The notes under the pieces are model-generated. The model was not told the origin of the DNA and did not search any database. It saw nothing but the letters and a program-made list of their open reading frames with translations. Below, piece after piece: positions 36,001 through 45,296 of a stretch of 64,000 bases of DNA (the stretch's first letter is position 1; every line of letters starts with the position of its first letter). The translations under genes and the position numbers were made by a program. The DNA lies in assembly GCA_030522415.1 (NCBI GenBank), contig CM060121.1, positions 20,506,642 through 20,570,641 on the forward strand, given 5' to 3'. The DNA comes from Channallabes apus (taxonomy: Eukaryota > Chordata > Actinopteri > Siluriformes > Clariidae).

Positions 36001-39000
36001 TAATGAAAGTCTAACACTTCAGTGACTATAGAAAATGTGACTATAGAACAGGGTTTTTCTTTTTCATAATCCTGGTCCTGGAAGACCCCCTGTCCTGCAC
36101 ATTTTGGGCGTTATAGAGTTTTCCCTGCTCTGTGACACTCACTTCAATTTAGAAAAGTCTGTTAATTAGCTGAATAGTTAAATCAAGCCTACTGAGAAAA
36201 CACTACAATATCCAGGACCTGTGCTGAGAACCACACTGCTATAGAGCCATAAAATGACCACAAATTATTTAGAGCTTTAGTTTAGTGAAATGTTAAAATC
36301 TATACGTTTCATTTACAAACATTTATCTTCTATAACAATTGTCCCTTAAAAACATATTTCTGTTATAAATGAATATCTGTTCTTTTCTCAGCCCTTGTTT
36401 ATTGCAGATGTTTTACAGATGTGCTACATAGGTAGTGTATTTCTTTATGCACTTTTAAGAAAATATCTGGAAATGATCTCATGATGGTAATCACCATAAG
36501 CATATGGAGGACATCAACATCTTTACAAATTTCAAATTCAGATTCAAATTTTATTCGTCACATACACAGTCATAAACAGTACGGTATGCAGTGAAATGCT
36601 TATGCGACCGCTCGTGACCTTTAAAATCAAGATTTTCAGTGGAAATAGAAGTAAATTAGGGAATGAAAATAAAGAATGAAATATATAGACTTTCTTTCTA
36701 AAATATAGAAAAACTGCAGCTAAGAAGTACAGAATATAAAAAATAAAATATGGGATATGGAAAAAAAAATTTTTTTAACTTAGCTGTACAAATATGCAAA
36801 GGAAAATGAAAATGTGCAAAATGAAATGGATATAAATGTCCAGAAAGTATGCAGAAATGAAATTATACATAATAATGATACAATTATGCATAAGCATGTA
36901 ACAGTGTTCCATGCTTATGTCATTACGGAAATACACTCACTTATCTTCTATACCGCTTTATCCTGTATTCAGGGTCGAGGGGTCCTGGAGGCTTAGGGCA
37001 CGAGGCAGGGTATACCCCAGACAGGGTGCAAATCCACACACGCACACACACATGCACACACTCATTCACACAATACGGGCAATTTGGGAACGCTAATTAA
37101 CCTAACCTACATATCTTTGGACTGTGGGAGGAAACTAGAGTACCAGGAGGAAACTACACCACCGAGCCGCCCTTAAGGAAATACCTTCACAATTAATGTG
37201 TTACCGTGCAATTTTCAACTACTAAAGGAACTTTTTTTTTTTTTTTCACCTCTCATTTCCGAGATCAGTATCTGTATGCTGTGATAAGCGAAGTCACGGC
37301 TCTTGTTCCAGTACACTGGGAGTCGATGTACGCTCTGGCAATTTATACAGCTGAGAGGACAAGACAGAGATGGCCTATTTTACTATCTACAGAATCCCAA
37401 CAGGACATGGAGAGCTGGGTAATTTAACCACAGTGCCAAATAATTCAAGATAAGTAAAGTAAACTACTGCTCAGTAGTTCATTTAGAATGATTAGTTATT
37501 TCAGGAATTACATCTCACAGCTCATCACACTACACTATTGTCGAATGAGAATTTTGTGACCCAGTATTATAATATTTTATCACCAGTATGATTACTTAAC
37601 TTATATTTTATATCACTCTATATTACTTAACGAGCTAGACAGATATGTTATTTGAATTGAACGGTCAAAAAGCATGGCTGTTTATGTTCACTGTTTATGT
37701 TTGTCATAATCATATAGTAGTTGGATTACTCGCCAGTGATATAGTAATGATATTAGTAAGATGTCTGAATGTCCTGCAGCTGTCTATGTTGAATGAATCT
37801 TGCTGTGAGGCCAGAACACTTCAGGCTCCTCCATCCAGACAAGCCCTGTGGGCTGTTACGACCAAAGGGGATATCATGGTGCATGAGCCTTCACCCTGCT
37901 TAGAAGCTCCTGCTCAGTACTCACCCTGTGAACAGATGTAAGACCTGCTCTTATATTCCTACTATTTCTGTGTCCATCACTGCTTTCTGCCTTTAAGAAG
38001 TGGCTCGCTGCATGCTCACACCATCATGGTGTTTCTCCTGACACAAGTCGATTGCATGAATTTATGTTTTCTAAATAGCTTTCTTCTCTGAACTTGCTTA
38101 GCATGGCATGATAGTCCTTGTGTGTATTTTGTGTATTTGTATGTATGTATGTATGTGTGTCCGGGCTCAGGTTCTGGCGCCAAGTTCCCGGCCACCTTCT
38201 TTCGGTGGAGTCTAACAGTCTGGGTGTGGTTTGGGGAATCGGCTATGATCGCACAGCCTGGGTCTACACAAGGGGTCACGGTGATAACCAAGCTCAGGGT
38301 AAAGACTTAACATACACCATCCCTGTTAGTTAGAGCTACTATCCTGCCTTGCTTGTGCTTGCATCAGTGTGTCAGTTTCATATTTGTGGCATGTTAACAC
38401 CATCTGCACTACCTCTGTCCTGGTAATAACCTTTGATATGTTAACATTTCAACTTGAATCAGATAACAAAGTGAATCAGCAAATCCTGACCGATATCAGA
38501 AACATTTACATCTACGAGAACCAGCGCTGGAACCCTGTCACAGGATACACAAATAAGTAAGTTGAGTCCCACATCACACTGCAGTAAATGTCTCCAGGAT
38601 GTGTCCTGTGCTGATGAACTGTCTTCTACTTCGTTGTCTCCTCAGGGGTCTACCTACGGACCGTTACATGTGGAGTGATGCGACTGGACTGAAGGAATGC
38701 ACCAAGGAGAGCACTAAACCCCCCTCTCCAGAATGGAAATGGGTTGGTGCAATATTTATGCATTTTATGGATTAGAACGAAAGTTAAATGTAATTGTCAA
38801 TGATGAACATTTCTACTAATTACTTTAAAATTAAATCAGTACTTCAACCTAATCTCTTTCCACTACGTCTGTAGAGCGATGTACGAGTGATTACCGTGGA
38901 ACCTTGGATTGCGAGTAACTTGGTCTGCGAGCGTTTTTTGCAAGACAAGCTAAATTTTGTAATCAATTTTAATTTGATAAACAAGCCAGGTCTTGATGTA

Positions 39001-39284
39001 CTGTAGTACGCATGTGCTTTGTCTGCCGAGCATCACATGATCACAACCGAGCCAAAGGTTCTTCTCTCTCGTGCGCTGCGGAATTATGAGAAATCATCTC
39101 TCAGTGCGCATGCGTCACTCGTATTGTCAACATCCGTGCGTACGTGTACTGTTTATTATAACATTGTGACTGCGTGTGTGAAGCAAGTCTCATTAGAGAG
39201 GTTCCTTGTTAAAGAAGATTCCTGACTGAGCAGTGTTTTCATTTGTATTTGTGAAAGTCGTCCTCCTCCCTCCACCTCTCCACA

Positions 39285-39328
<44 letters not shown>

Positions 39329-41519
39329 TTCCGGACTAAATGTTTTGTGTGTGCTCAGCAGCGGGTCAGCATCCCATCCAGAGTGTCCCCTGTCTTGACC
39401 CCCCCCCTCCAAGCACACTAGGATAGGCTTTAGGACCCCTTCAACCCTACACAGCATTAGCAGGGTATATAATAAATAAATCAATGCATAACTTTTTCAC
39501 TGGGACTGAAAGGGAAAGAGAAGCATGAAGATGGAGAGTGTAAGGGATTTCGATAGCAATCTAAAAATCTTTCCACACCTTGGCAATCAGTTGGTACTGT
39601 AAATACCAGATCCAAATAGAAATGGAGGATTTTCATCCCGTCACATTCGTTATGCCCCTCTCTCTTTCTGCAGGTGTCAGATTGGGTTATTGACTATAGC
39701 ACTCCAGGAGGGACGGATAAAGAAGGCTGGCAATATGCTGCAGATTTCGCAGTGTAGGTGTTTTCTTATGAGCACACAATTACAGTGAACTTTAAATTCT
39801 TATCTCAGTCTAATCAGGGCTATATTTCATGTAACACTTTCATACAGGACATTCCACGGTAATAAGACCCTGAAGGACTTTGTTAGACGAAGGCGATGGG
39901 TCAGGTAAAGATTTCTATGATACATTTAACTATACTCAGCAAAAAAAGAAACGTCCCTTTTTCAGGACTGTGTATTTCAACAATAATGTTGTAAAAATCC
40001 AAATAACTTTACAGATCTTCATTGTAAAGGGTTTAAACAATGTTTTCCATGCATGTTCAATTAACCATAATCAATTAATTAACATGCACCTGTGGAATGG
40101 TCGTTAAGACCTTAACAGCTTACAGAAAGTAGGCATTTAAGGTCACAGTTCTAAAAACGCAGGACACTAAAGAGACTTGTCTACCGACTGTGAAAAACAC
40201 CCAAAGAAAGATGCCCAGGGTCGCTGCTCATCTGCGTGAACGTGCATTAGGCATGCTGCAGGGGGGCATGAGGACTGCTGATGTGGCTAGGGCAATAAAT
40301 CGCCATGTCCGCACTGTGAGACGCCTAAGACAGCGCTGCAGGGAGACAGGAAGGACAGCTGATCATCCTCGCAGTGGAAGACCACGTGTAACAACACCTG
40401 CACAGGATGGGTACATCCAAATATCACACCTGCGTGACAGGTACAGGATGGCCACAACAACTGCCCGAGTCACACCAGGAACACACAATCCCTCCATCAG
40501 TGCTCAGACAAATCTGGTCCAGTCCATGAGGAGGAGATGCACTGCAGTACTTCAAGCAGCTGGTGGCCACCAGATGCTGACTGGTACTGACTGATTTTGA
40601 GCCTCCCTTCATTCAGGGACACATTGTGAAACATTTTTAGTTTATGTCTTATGGTGTTGACTCTTTTAGTGTTCATACAAATATTTACACATTAAATTTA
40701 CTGAAAGTAAAAACAGTTGAAAGTCAGAGGATGTTTCTTTTTTTGCTGAGTATATTTGTATTGTAAATAATAATGTTTTTACAAATATTTTCAAAAGTAT
40801 TGCAAGACCTATGATAATAGTATAATTTTAAAGATGCCTTCCTAAAAGTTTTACACGTTTTTTTTCTGGGCCAGAATTTCGGTCAGCTTCCATCTGAAAC
40901 TGAGCTGCTCAATTGTACTCCATTTACTTAAAATTCAAATTACAACTCACAAAAGGGAAAGAGTGAGGCTTCTCAGTATTTATTTTTATTTATTTATAGT
41001 AATTGCAATTCACATGGCACACAGCAGAGGGCTCTGGAAATTAAGGGTCACTTCTTTAATAAGCACAAAATCTATTTTACTGTAAAATGAATGTAAAAAA
41101 AATAGCCTATTGTTTCAGATCAGCATGTCATCCTTCTTTACAGGAAGTGTAAAATATCTATAACTGGGCCATGGCAGAAGGTCCCACCCATCCTTATTAT
41201 TGATGTCACCATCCTGCCATGTCTGGCCCAGAGCAGCTTGGAGCAGGTACCTGTGTGGGCCATCAGTGAGAAAGGAGATGTCTTATGTCGTCTGGGAGTC
41301 ACTGCAGAGAACCCAGCTGTGAGGACTCGCACATCCCATACACACTAAAAAGTTGACTCGTCAGTGTTTGAATCTGACCATGTGTAAATTTGAGCATCTT
41401 GTAACAACTTGAAAAATGTTTGATTTACAGGTAAGTAATCAAATTTAATATTAGAAGCATTAGTATAATAAGCACAGTACCTTATTTGAGGGCTGTACTG
41501 AAAGTAATGCAAAAGTGGG

Positions 41520-41578
<59 letters not shown>

Positions 41579-44500
41579 TTTTATTAACCGACACAGGTCA
41601 TTCAAATTGCACACGGTAGAAAAATTATCGAATCCTCTTTGAAAATCCCCTTTGTTGAGGTTGATCTCCATAAACATTCTGTGATGCAGTGGGAGACAGT
41701 CAACTGCAACAAAAGGGATTTTCAAAGAGGATTCGAAAGTTGGGTTCAATGACCGTGTAAATACATTGATTCTGACGGAGACCATGTTGATTATTACCTT
41801 CAAATAGAAGAAGAGTTCCTTTACGTGTTCAATTTCAATGACCGTTAACTGAAAATGTTTTGCCCACTTTTGCATTACTTTCAGTACAGCCTTCGTATAA
41901 GGTTAGTTGCTACTCCACTTACTAATTAATGATTCTAATACTAAAATTTTAGTATTAATGGCATTTCAGTTCATTTGAATTAGGCAGACTGGGGACTTTT
42001 TTAATTAAATTATCAGATATACCGATACGGAATTTGTACAAGTACTGTATACAAGTCAGATTAACAAGTTTATTTCAAATCTAATTGAGTATTAACCCAG
42101 TTAGAATTAAATCAATTCCAACTTTGCCATGTTTGAGAGAGAAAACAAGACAACGGATGCCAGCATGTTCATGTTTTGTTAGCAGTGTAATAGGGTGTAA
42201 CTTGGGTGAGTGACATATATTTTCATTTTCAAACACTAAGGTGTCTTTTATAAAGTGTCCCTGAGGTTCACTTCCCTCTACACACACTCAGTTATGTTAC
42301 CTGGTATATGCATGTGTCCTACCATTTTATTAAATTGCTCATTGAAAAAAATATATATATGACAACTGTGGAGACTGAGTCTGTGTGTGTGTGTGTGTGT
42401 GTGTGTGTTTGTGTACTGTAGGGTGGTTCATGGCTCCATGTTGGAACAGATCAACCCTTTAAGTCCATATCCATTGGAGGAGGACACCAGGTGTGGGCCA
42501 TCGCCCGGGACGGAGCGGTCTTCTACCGCGGCTCAGTTTCAGCCCAGAACCCTGCAGGTAAGATGCACCAGGAAATGTCTTCTGTGTTTGTCAGTAAGAA
42601 TTGAATGGTTTGTATTTAATCCGCCCCATGGTGAGACCAGAGCTGAGGGCTCTACCTGTGTTTCATGTTCCTTCATATGCCGCCGGAAGTACTTCAGGTT
42701 TGTCGGATTCAGTGACTGTGTGCTTTACTTGCCAATCAGCCTAATAAGACCTGCAGGATAAACAAACATTCTTTTTAAATTAATAACCTTTTTTTTTTGT
42801 TATTTCAGTGGAAGAAATACAAGTAAGGTCAGGGGCAGAAGTCACAATTTATCAGTTTAAGTAGCCTCAAATTTTAAGGATCTTGGAATCAGCCCTGAGT
42901 TGTTGACTATAGTGGGATAAAGAGCCTGGCTGCTAGGTGAACTCAGCCTAGTGCCACTGCTCCTCTTAACTGAGAAGAACCAGTTGAGCTAGTTTGGACG
43001 ACTTGGCTCATATGGATGCCACTTGGTTATCGCTCACACAAGCTATTCCAGGCATCTCAGAGTTATCTTAGGAACACCTTGAGATCCCTCCCAGTAATAT
43101 CTGGCAGTTTTGGACCGAGTTTCTCAGCCTGTTGCCTTGGAAAATAAATTGGAAGATTAGATGATGTGAAGATGAGAAATATTAAGTATTTTGCCTTTGT
43201 TCTCCAGGCGAATGCTGGTACCACATCCCCTCTCCAAACAGACAGACTCTCAGACAGGTGGCTGTGGGCAGGACGTCTGTATATGCTGTTGATGAAACCG
43301 GTGAGAACAAACACTCATGCTCAATATTTCTACTTTTTTAAGCATCAGTTGAACCAAATGTGTTAATAGAACCCTGTGTAGCCATAACTTGTCCCAAGAT
43401 GTTGCTTCAAAAAAGGTGGAATTTGTTCACGGACTGAAAAATGTTTGTGTGTTCCAACACAGGCAGTCTATGGTATAGACAGGGTCTGACCCCGAGTTAT
43501 CCTCAGGGTTCTGCGTGGGAGCTCACCTGTGGTAACGTGTGCAAGGTCTCGATCGGACCACTGGACCAGGTAGTATAAAACCTCTTATTCTTATAAAACT
43601 TATGGTCTAAAATCAGTGTTGATCCAGCCTGGTGTTTCTCAGTGCCGATGAAAGCCATGTTAATGATTTCCTCCAGGTTTGGATAATTGCTGATAAGGTT
43701 CCGGGTCATCCAGCAGAGAGTTCTGGCACTGTGTGCCACAGGCTGGGTGTGCAGCCCATGCAGCCTAAAGGCTTATCATGGGACTTTGGAATTGGCGTAA
43801 GTGTTCATGTTATTCATCATCTTCCATCATAATACCAAAACTATTTTGTTTCATGTCAGTCAATATTGATGATTATTACTCATTTTTAAAGATCTATTAC
43901 AAGGTTGTATTTTTAAATAAACAGTGGAATAAATAAGGCTTAATTTATAACACTTTATTATGTTTTTATCAAAGCACACCAGGATGGAGAAGCACTTACC
44001 TTAAAATAAATAAACAAGTGTAATGGAATGATCTCACCTTGAGTCAAATTAAATAAAGGGTAGAAAAAAATCAAATGTTGTATATTGAACTAGCATCAAT
44101 AAGAGGCAATAAATATTAGAAATAGAAATTTCGATAGAAATGTAATATTTATTGTAATTTAACTCAGTAAATACAGGTTTATACTGTAAGTAGACTGTAA
44201 AAATGTGATTGTTGTACTGTTTTTCCGTTGGGTGTGTCTCATTCCGGGGGACAAAGGAACATCAAACCAAAATGAGACAATCTGGTCTAGGGAGTCTGAT
44301 CTGAGTTAACATTGTGTAACAATTTACTACGGAAACCTGTCTCTCAGTGAGCAGATTTTATGTAAACCCACTTGCTTTTTAATTTTAAGAGATAAAATAT
44401 CTTACGAAGATTACCAAACAGGGAGGTGAAGGAAAGCCCTATCTGCCCCCTTCTGCATGCAGGAGCTCACAGAAACACTTTTTTGGCAATTCTTACTTTA

Positions 44501-45166
44501 AATGGTAGGATAACGTATGCCATTCCTCCGACCCAGACTCCCTGACCAACTTTGCTTAAACTAAGTCATGACTGAAATTCGATACATTCTGTAGTAACAC
44601 TCAGGAGGCCTCTAGCTCCATGTCTAAAATGAACATTTTGTTTTTTAAATGTATTTGGTTATTGTGTCTTCAAACACAGATTTTCTGATCATGAATTGAT
44701 CAACTACCCACTACCAGCCACATCCCTATTATCCCTGTGGCAAAAAAATAAAAAAACTTTGCAGCTATTACGTACATTGTAGACTCCTGCATTAAAAAGA
44801 AAGATTTCTCCTTACAGGAACCGTTACCATATGAGCAAGCAATTCTTTTTTTTTTTTTTTCTTTCATTTTAATTATAGAAGGGTTACTATAGAAACAGTA
44901 ATGTTTCAACCAGTTCATTAGAAACACTGTAAATGTGATTTGCCTTGCAGCTACAAATTGAAAATGAGTCCATGCCAAACTCCAACTGGATTTATGGATT
45001 TAAGTGGTCAGGTTAACAGCAGAGGTGTGCTTTTGTGTCGATACAGGGTGGGTGGGAGCACCTGTCAGTGAGAGGAAACTCCACCGAAGCCCAGCGTGTC
45101 GTCCCTCCCAGCCCTCAGACCGGCAGGAGGCAGGAGCAGGTGAATGGCAGTGGTGCGAGGTGTTAA
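26785..45166 (+). CDS. tecpr1: tectonin beta-propeller repeat-containing protein 1, 24 coding exons
   Basis: The joined CDS is 3369 nt, giving 1122 aa (human 1165). TECPR1 binds PI4P/sphingomyelin-bearing membranes and the ATG12-ATG5 conjugate and promotes autophagosome-lysosome fusion. Visible domains: tectonin repeats (LFWAVDVYGKVYSLG near the N-terminus; VSLWAVSQQGKVWFR, LLWAVLWDGQLLAR, VVWAVTKDKKVWFRRG around 205-360); DysF N/C halves twice (ENQRWNP...WEWEGDWYVD, WNSCVRRRRWLRYRRYK at 73-175; ENQRWNPVTGYTNKGLPTDR...FVRRRRWVRKCK at about 783-876); a PH-like domain (about 570-668, WWRDWQPHQL...YTAERTRQRWP); and C-terminal tectonin repeats (about 900-1085). The start is the ATG in CACCATG just after the acceptor; the upstream in-frame ATG lies in the (TG)n intron tract. 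All 23 junctions are GT-AG with matching phases. Odd: the segment between residues 531 and 570, corresponding to the ATG5-interacting region, is short. Confidence 0.95.
27124..27309 (+). CDS. tecpr1: tecpr1 coding exon 2
   Basis: Residues 76-137: RWNPIEGYTD...WEWEGDWYVDDE. DysF N-terminal part. Phase 0 on both sides. Confidence 0.95.
27380..27610 (+). repeat. SINE family D (tRNA-like head, 'ttgttgtggcgacc' tail)
   Basis: The head 'gcgactcagtggtaac' plus B-box-like 'gggttcacagc' resembles a worn tRNA-derived SINE. The 3' end 'ttgttgtggcgacctctaat' is a tail shared by many fish repeats, followed by (CAA)n. Confidence 0.6.
28386..28850 (+). repeat. SINE family A, nearly complete
   Basis: The tRNA-like head has A-box 'gtggcgcagtggtaaagcgc' and B-box 'gctggttcgaaccctg'. 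A long unrelated body shared with 1-310 follows, and the end 'gaattggccacgactaaatt' and an A-rich tail. At about 460 bp it is long for a SINE. Confidence 0.85.
28932..29054 (+). CDS. tecpr1: tecpr1 coding exon 3
   Basis: Residues 138-178: GWEYAVDFPTSF...WNSCVRRRRWLRYRRYK. DysF C-terminal part. Donor AAG|gtatca. Reading on past the donor hits intron. Confidence 0.94.
29318..29440 (+). CDS. tecpr1: tecpr1 coding exon 4
   Basis: Residues 179-219: Pro-rich VPLDKGRPPPEPF and then the tectonin start VSLWAVSQQGK|gtaag. Acceptor ATAG|GTG. Confidence 0.92.
29505..29870 (+). mobile_element. Tc1/IS630-like transposase fragment
   Basis: Contains 'ggaaatcaaggcaccagagt', 'ttgaggtccagtgtaaag' and, downstream, a translation LPDLNSIENQWG, close to the catalytic-region SPDLNPIENLWG motif of Tc1/mariner transposases. 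Frames are broken. It lies in tecpr1 intron 4. Confidence 0.6.
30045..30490 (+). mobile_element. second Tc1/IS630-like remnant
   Basis: 'aggacaatgccaaaacacat' reads QDNAKTHSA (compare DN..PHT of Tc1 transposases). It then has 'caattgagaatgtgcagtgc', and near 30450 'cggtcccaactttttgaaac', a terminal sequence common on fish DNA transposons. An (ATA)n tract at 30348-30372 interrupts it. Confidence 0.55.
30677..30857 (+). CDS. tecpr1: tecpr1 coding exon 5
   Basis: Residues 220-280: VWFRSGIHQQDPEG...LLWAVLWDGQLLART. Ends in phase 1. Confidence 0.95.
30983..31080 (+). CDS. tecpr1: tecpr1 coding exon 6
   Basis: Residues 280-312: SWVMVDPPS...VGVGVVWAVTKDKK|gtaaga. Confidence 0.94.
31515..31616 (+). 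CDS. tecpr1: tecpr1 coding exon 7
   Basis: Residues 313-346: VWFRRGVNSHNATG...VGPSDQ|gtgag. Confidence 0.94.
31617..33482 (+). other. tecpr1: tecpr1 intron 7, nothing else supported
   Basis: A 1.9-kb intron. The part at 32440-32840 is GC-richer with pyrimidine-rich (CTCT) runs. No exon with fitting splice phases was found. Confidence 0.45.
33483..33613 (+). CDS. tecpr1: tecpr1 coding exon 8
   Basis: Residues 347-390: VWGVGSEDRSLYFRHGVTP...NKKP. Ends in phase 2. Confidence 0.94.
34080..34501 (+). CDS. tecpr1: tecpr1 coding exon 9 (linker)
   Basis: Residues 390-531. A low-complexity Ser/Ala/Glu linker ending ELPWSNVDLAEMK...QPPWAWITAGQCEIES. The LPWSNVDL and PWAWI landmarks match the family; the rest is poorly conserved. 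Ends in phase 1. Confidence 0.93.
34564..35033 (-). mobile_element. mariner-type element, internally decayed
   Basis: Terminal inverted repeats cgagggtgagtcaaaaatta (left) and its near-complement at the right (35010-35033) bound about 470 bp. On the minus strand the frame 34726-35043 ends TGDEIWIHHYE, the mariner GDE(T/S)W.HHY motif around the second catalytic Asp. The transposase is truncated. It sits 62 bp past the donor of tecpr1 exon 9. Confidence 0.8.
35353..35459 (+). CDS. tecpr1: tecpr1 coding exon 10 (shortened ATG5-interacting segment)
   Basis: Residues 531-566: AGPLSPSIAPALSI and then RLEERTLREND...MER. Acceptor TTTCCCAG|ATG, donor AGG|gtacac, phases 1 and 0. In human this exon carries the AIR helix with a conserved Trp. 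Here I see the flanking Ser-rich part and a remnant of the helix (LEERTLRE) but no Trp-containing core. Confidence 0.8.
35643..35798 (+). CDS. tecpr1: tecpr1 coding exon 11
   Basis: Residues 567-618: SVIVKKTAMCWWRDWQPHQL...YIYYTHNQERK. Start of the PH-like domain. Confidence 0.94.
36044..36245. mobile_element. hAT-type MITE ('ctggtcctgg' family)
   Basis: The left end 'gactatagaacagggttttt...atcctggtcctgg' mirrors the right end 'ccaggacctgtgctgagaac...tatag'. The interior 'ccccctgtcctgcacatttt' is a common fish repeat. Confidence 0.6.
36530..36660 (-). repeat. interspersed repeat ('attcgtcacatacacagtca')
   Basis: 'ttcagattcaaattttattc' followed by 'cacatacacagtcataaaca' and 'gcagtgaaatgctta' is a LINE/SINE 3'-end-type repeat widespread in fish; here probably in reverse orientation. 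Confidence 0.55.
36945..37172 (-). repeat. SINE family B copy
   Basis: 'cttctataccgctttatcct' and 'ggactgtgggaggaaact' match the reverse complement of the 17578 copy, including a (CA)n stretch. The tRNA-like head is lost. Confidence 0.75.
37269..37418 (+). CDS. tecpr1: tecpr1 coding exon 12
   Basis: Residues 619-668: YLYAVISEVTALVPVHWES...YTAERTRQRWP...MESW. PH-like domain, phase 0 on both sides. Confidence 0.95.
37780..37937 (+). CDS. tecpr1: tecpr1 coding exon 13
   Basis: Residues 669-721: LSMLNESCCEARTLQ...ALWAVTTKGDIMVHEPSP...CEQM. Ends in phase 2 (AT|gtaaga). Confidence 0.94.
38171..38298 (+). CDS. tecpr1: tecpr1 coding exon 14
   Basis: Residues 721-764: FWRQVPGHLLSVESNS LGVVWGIGYDRTAWVYTRG. 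Acceptor GGCTCAG|G. Confidence 0.95.
38463..38556 (+). CDS. tecpr1: tecpr1 coding exon 15
   Basis: Residues 764-795: ...IRNIYIYENQRWNPVTGYTN. Second DysF domain begins. Confidence 0.95.
38646..38742 (+). CDS. tecpr1: tecpr1 coding exon 16
   Basis: Residues 795-827: GLPTDRYMWSDATGLKECT...PEWKW. Only 89 bp of intron separates it from exon 15. Confidence 0.95.
38893..39240. repeat. interspersed repeat ('accgtggaaccttggattgc')
   Basis: 'ttaccgtggaaccttggatt', 'gcgagtaacttggtctgcga' and 'cgagcgttttttgcaagaca' form the start of a common fish DNA-transposon-derived repeat; the family is not assigned. Confidence 0.5.
39286..39326. repeat. (CA)n microsatellite
   Basis: About 20 CA units in tecpr1 intron 16, followed by a worn plus-strand family-B SINE end (about 39360-39470, 'ggataggctttaggacccc'). 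Confidence 0.95.
39674..39753 (+). CDS. tecpr1: tecpr1 coding exon 17
   Basis: Residues 828-854: VSDWVIDYSTPGGTDKEGW QYAADFA. Donor GT|gtaggt. Confidence 0.94.
39848..39904 (+). CDS. tecpr1: tecpr1 coding exon 18
   Basis: Residues 854-873: TFHGNKTLKDFVRRRRWV. A 57-bp exon; a Tc1-type element starts 27 bp beyond its donor. Confidence 0.94.
39931..40754 (+). mobile_element. Tc1-type transposon with truncated transposase
   Basis: The 18-bp inverted repeats 'ctcagcaaaaaaagaaac' are perfect at both ends (39935 and 40750), with 'tata' outside each, fitting TA target choice. The internal plus frame (40190-40594) encodes the paired-type helix-turn-helix part: MPRVAAHLRERALGMLQGG, then VRTVRRLRQR and the GRP-box SGRPRVTTP. 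The DDE catalytic half is deleted. It is in tecpr1 intron 18 and same-sense. Confidence 0.85.
41144..41318 (+). CDS. tecpr1: tecpr1 coding exon 19
   Basis: Residues 873-931: KCKISITGPWQKVPPILI...VPVWAISEKGDVLCRLGV...ENPA. Confidence 0.95.
41478..41903. mobile_element. mariner-like MITE with nested palindrome
   Basis: A perfect 29-bp inverted repeat (ggctgtactgaaagtaatgc plus aaaagtggg) occupies 41491-41519 and 41863-41891. Looser matching (accttat) extends it outward to 41478-41903. A second, inner inverted repeat of 30 bp with one mismatch lies at 41628-41657 and 41707-41736. A (TA)25 tract at 41524-41573 follows the left repeat. The type is inferred from the 'actgaaagtaatgc' terminus. Confidence 0.75.
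42379..42408 (+). repeat. (TG)n directly before tecpr1 exon 20 acceptor
   Basis: Uninterrupted TG units end 13 bp upstream of the TACTGTAG acceptor. The tract replaces a normal polypyrimidine tract. Confidence 0.9.
42422..42557 (+). CDS. tecpr1: tecpr1 coding exon 20
   Basis: Residues 932-977: GGSWLHVGTDQPFKSISIG GGHQVWAIARDGAVFYRGS. The acceptor TACTGTAG directly follows a (TG)n tract. Confidence 0.95.
42890..43140 (+). mobile_element. degenerate LINE 3' fragment
   Basis: 'actgagaagaaccagttgag', 'tttggacgacttggctcat', 'aggaacaccttgagatccct' and 'gttttggaccgagtttctca' form the ordered landmarks of the 3' end of a fish RTE/Rex-type LINE. Heavily mutated; in tecpr1 intron 20. Confidence 0.5.
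43208..43300 (+). CDS. tecpr1: tecpr1 coding exon 21
   Basis: Residues 977-1008: ECWYHIPSPNRQTLRQVAVG and then TSVYAVDETG. Confidence 0.95.
43463..43569 (+). CDS. tecpr1: tecpr1 coding exon 22
   Basis: Residues 1008-1043: SLWYRQGLTPSYPQGSAWEL and then VCKVSIGPLDQ. Confidence 0.95.
43677..43796 (+). CDS. tecpr1: tecpr1 coding exon 23
   Basis: Residues 1044-1083: VWIIADKVPG...GTVCHRLGVQPMQPKG...WDFGIG. Confidence 0.95.
43797..45046 (+). other. tecpr1: tecpr1 intron 23, nothing else supported
   Basis: AT-rich intron with a poly-T run near 44847-44860. No exon or clear repeat recognised. Confidence 0.5.
45047..45166 (+). CDS. tecpr1: tecpr1 coding exon 24 with stop
   Basis: Residues 1084-1122: GGWEHLSVRGNSTEAQR, a low-complexity tail ending GARC, then TAA at 45164-45166. 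The human tail also ends in a short Cys-containing stretch. Confidence 0.92.
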   Translation, partial: GGWEHLSVRGNSTEAQRVVPPSPQTGRRQEQVNGSGARC

Positions 45167-45261
45167 GACTCTTCACTCACGTCCCACAGTGCTCACTTTC
45201 ACACACTCTTAGAGACACTTTCTGTATTTGTTCTGGATGTCTGTTTGTATCTGTGTGTTAA

Positions 45262-45267
45262 ATTAAA
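45262..45267 (+). terminator. candidate proximal tecpr1 poly(A) signal (ATTAAA)
   Basis: ATTAAA 96 bp after the tecpr1 stop; a weak variant signal. Confidence 0.25.
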
Positions 45268-45296
45268 CAAAGCTTCTCCTTTTTTTTTTTTTAAAC

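Larger units (their letters stand above)
35799..37268 (+). other. tecpr1: tecpr1 intron 11 with repeats
   Basis: Contains a MITE (36044-36245), a LINE-tail-like repeat (36530-36660) and a minus-strand family-B SINE (36945-37172). No alternative exon recognised. Confidence 0.55.

Noticed and set aside
40190..40594. A 134-codon frame in tecpr1 intron 18 as a host gene
   Set aside because: It is the N-terminal half of a Tc1-type transposase lying between perfect inverted repeats.
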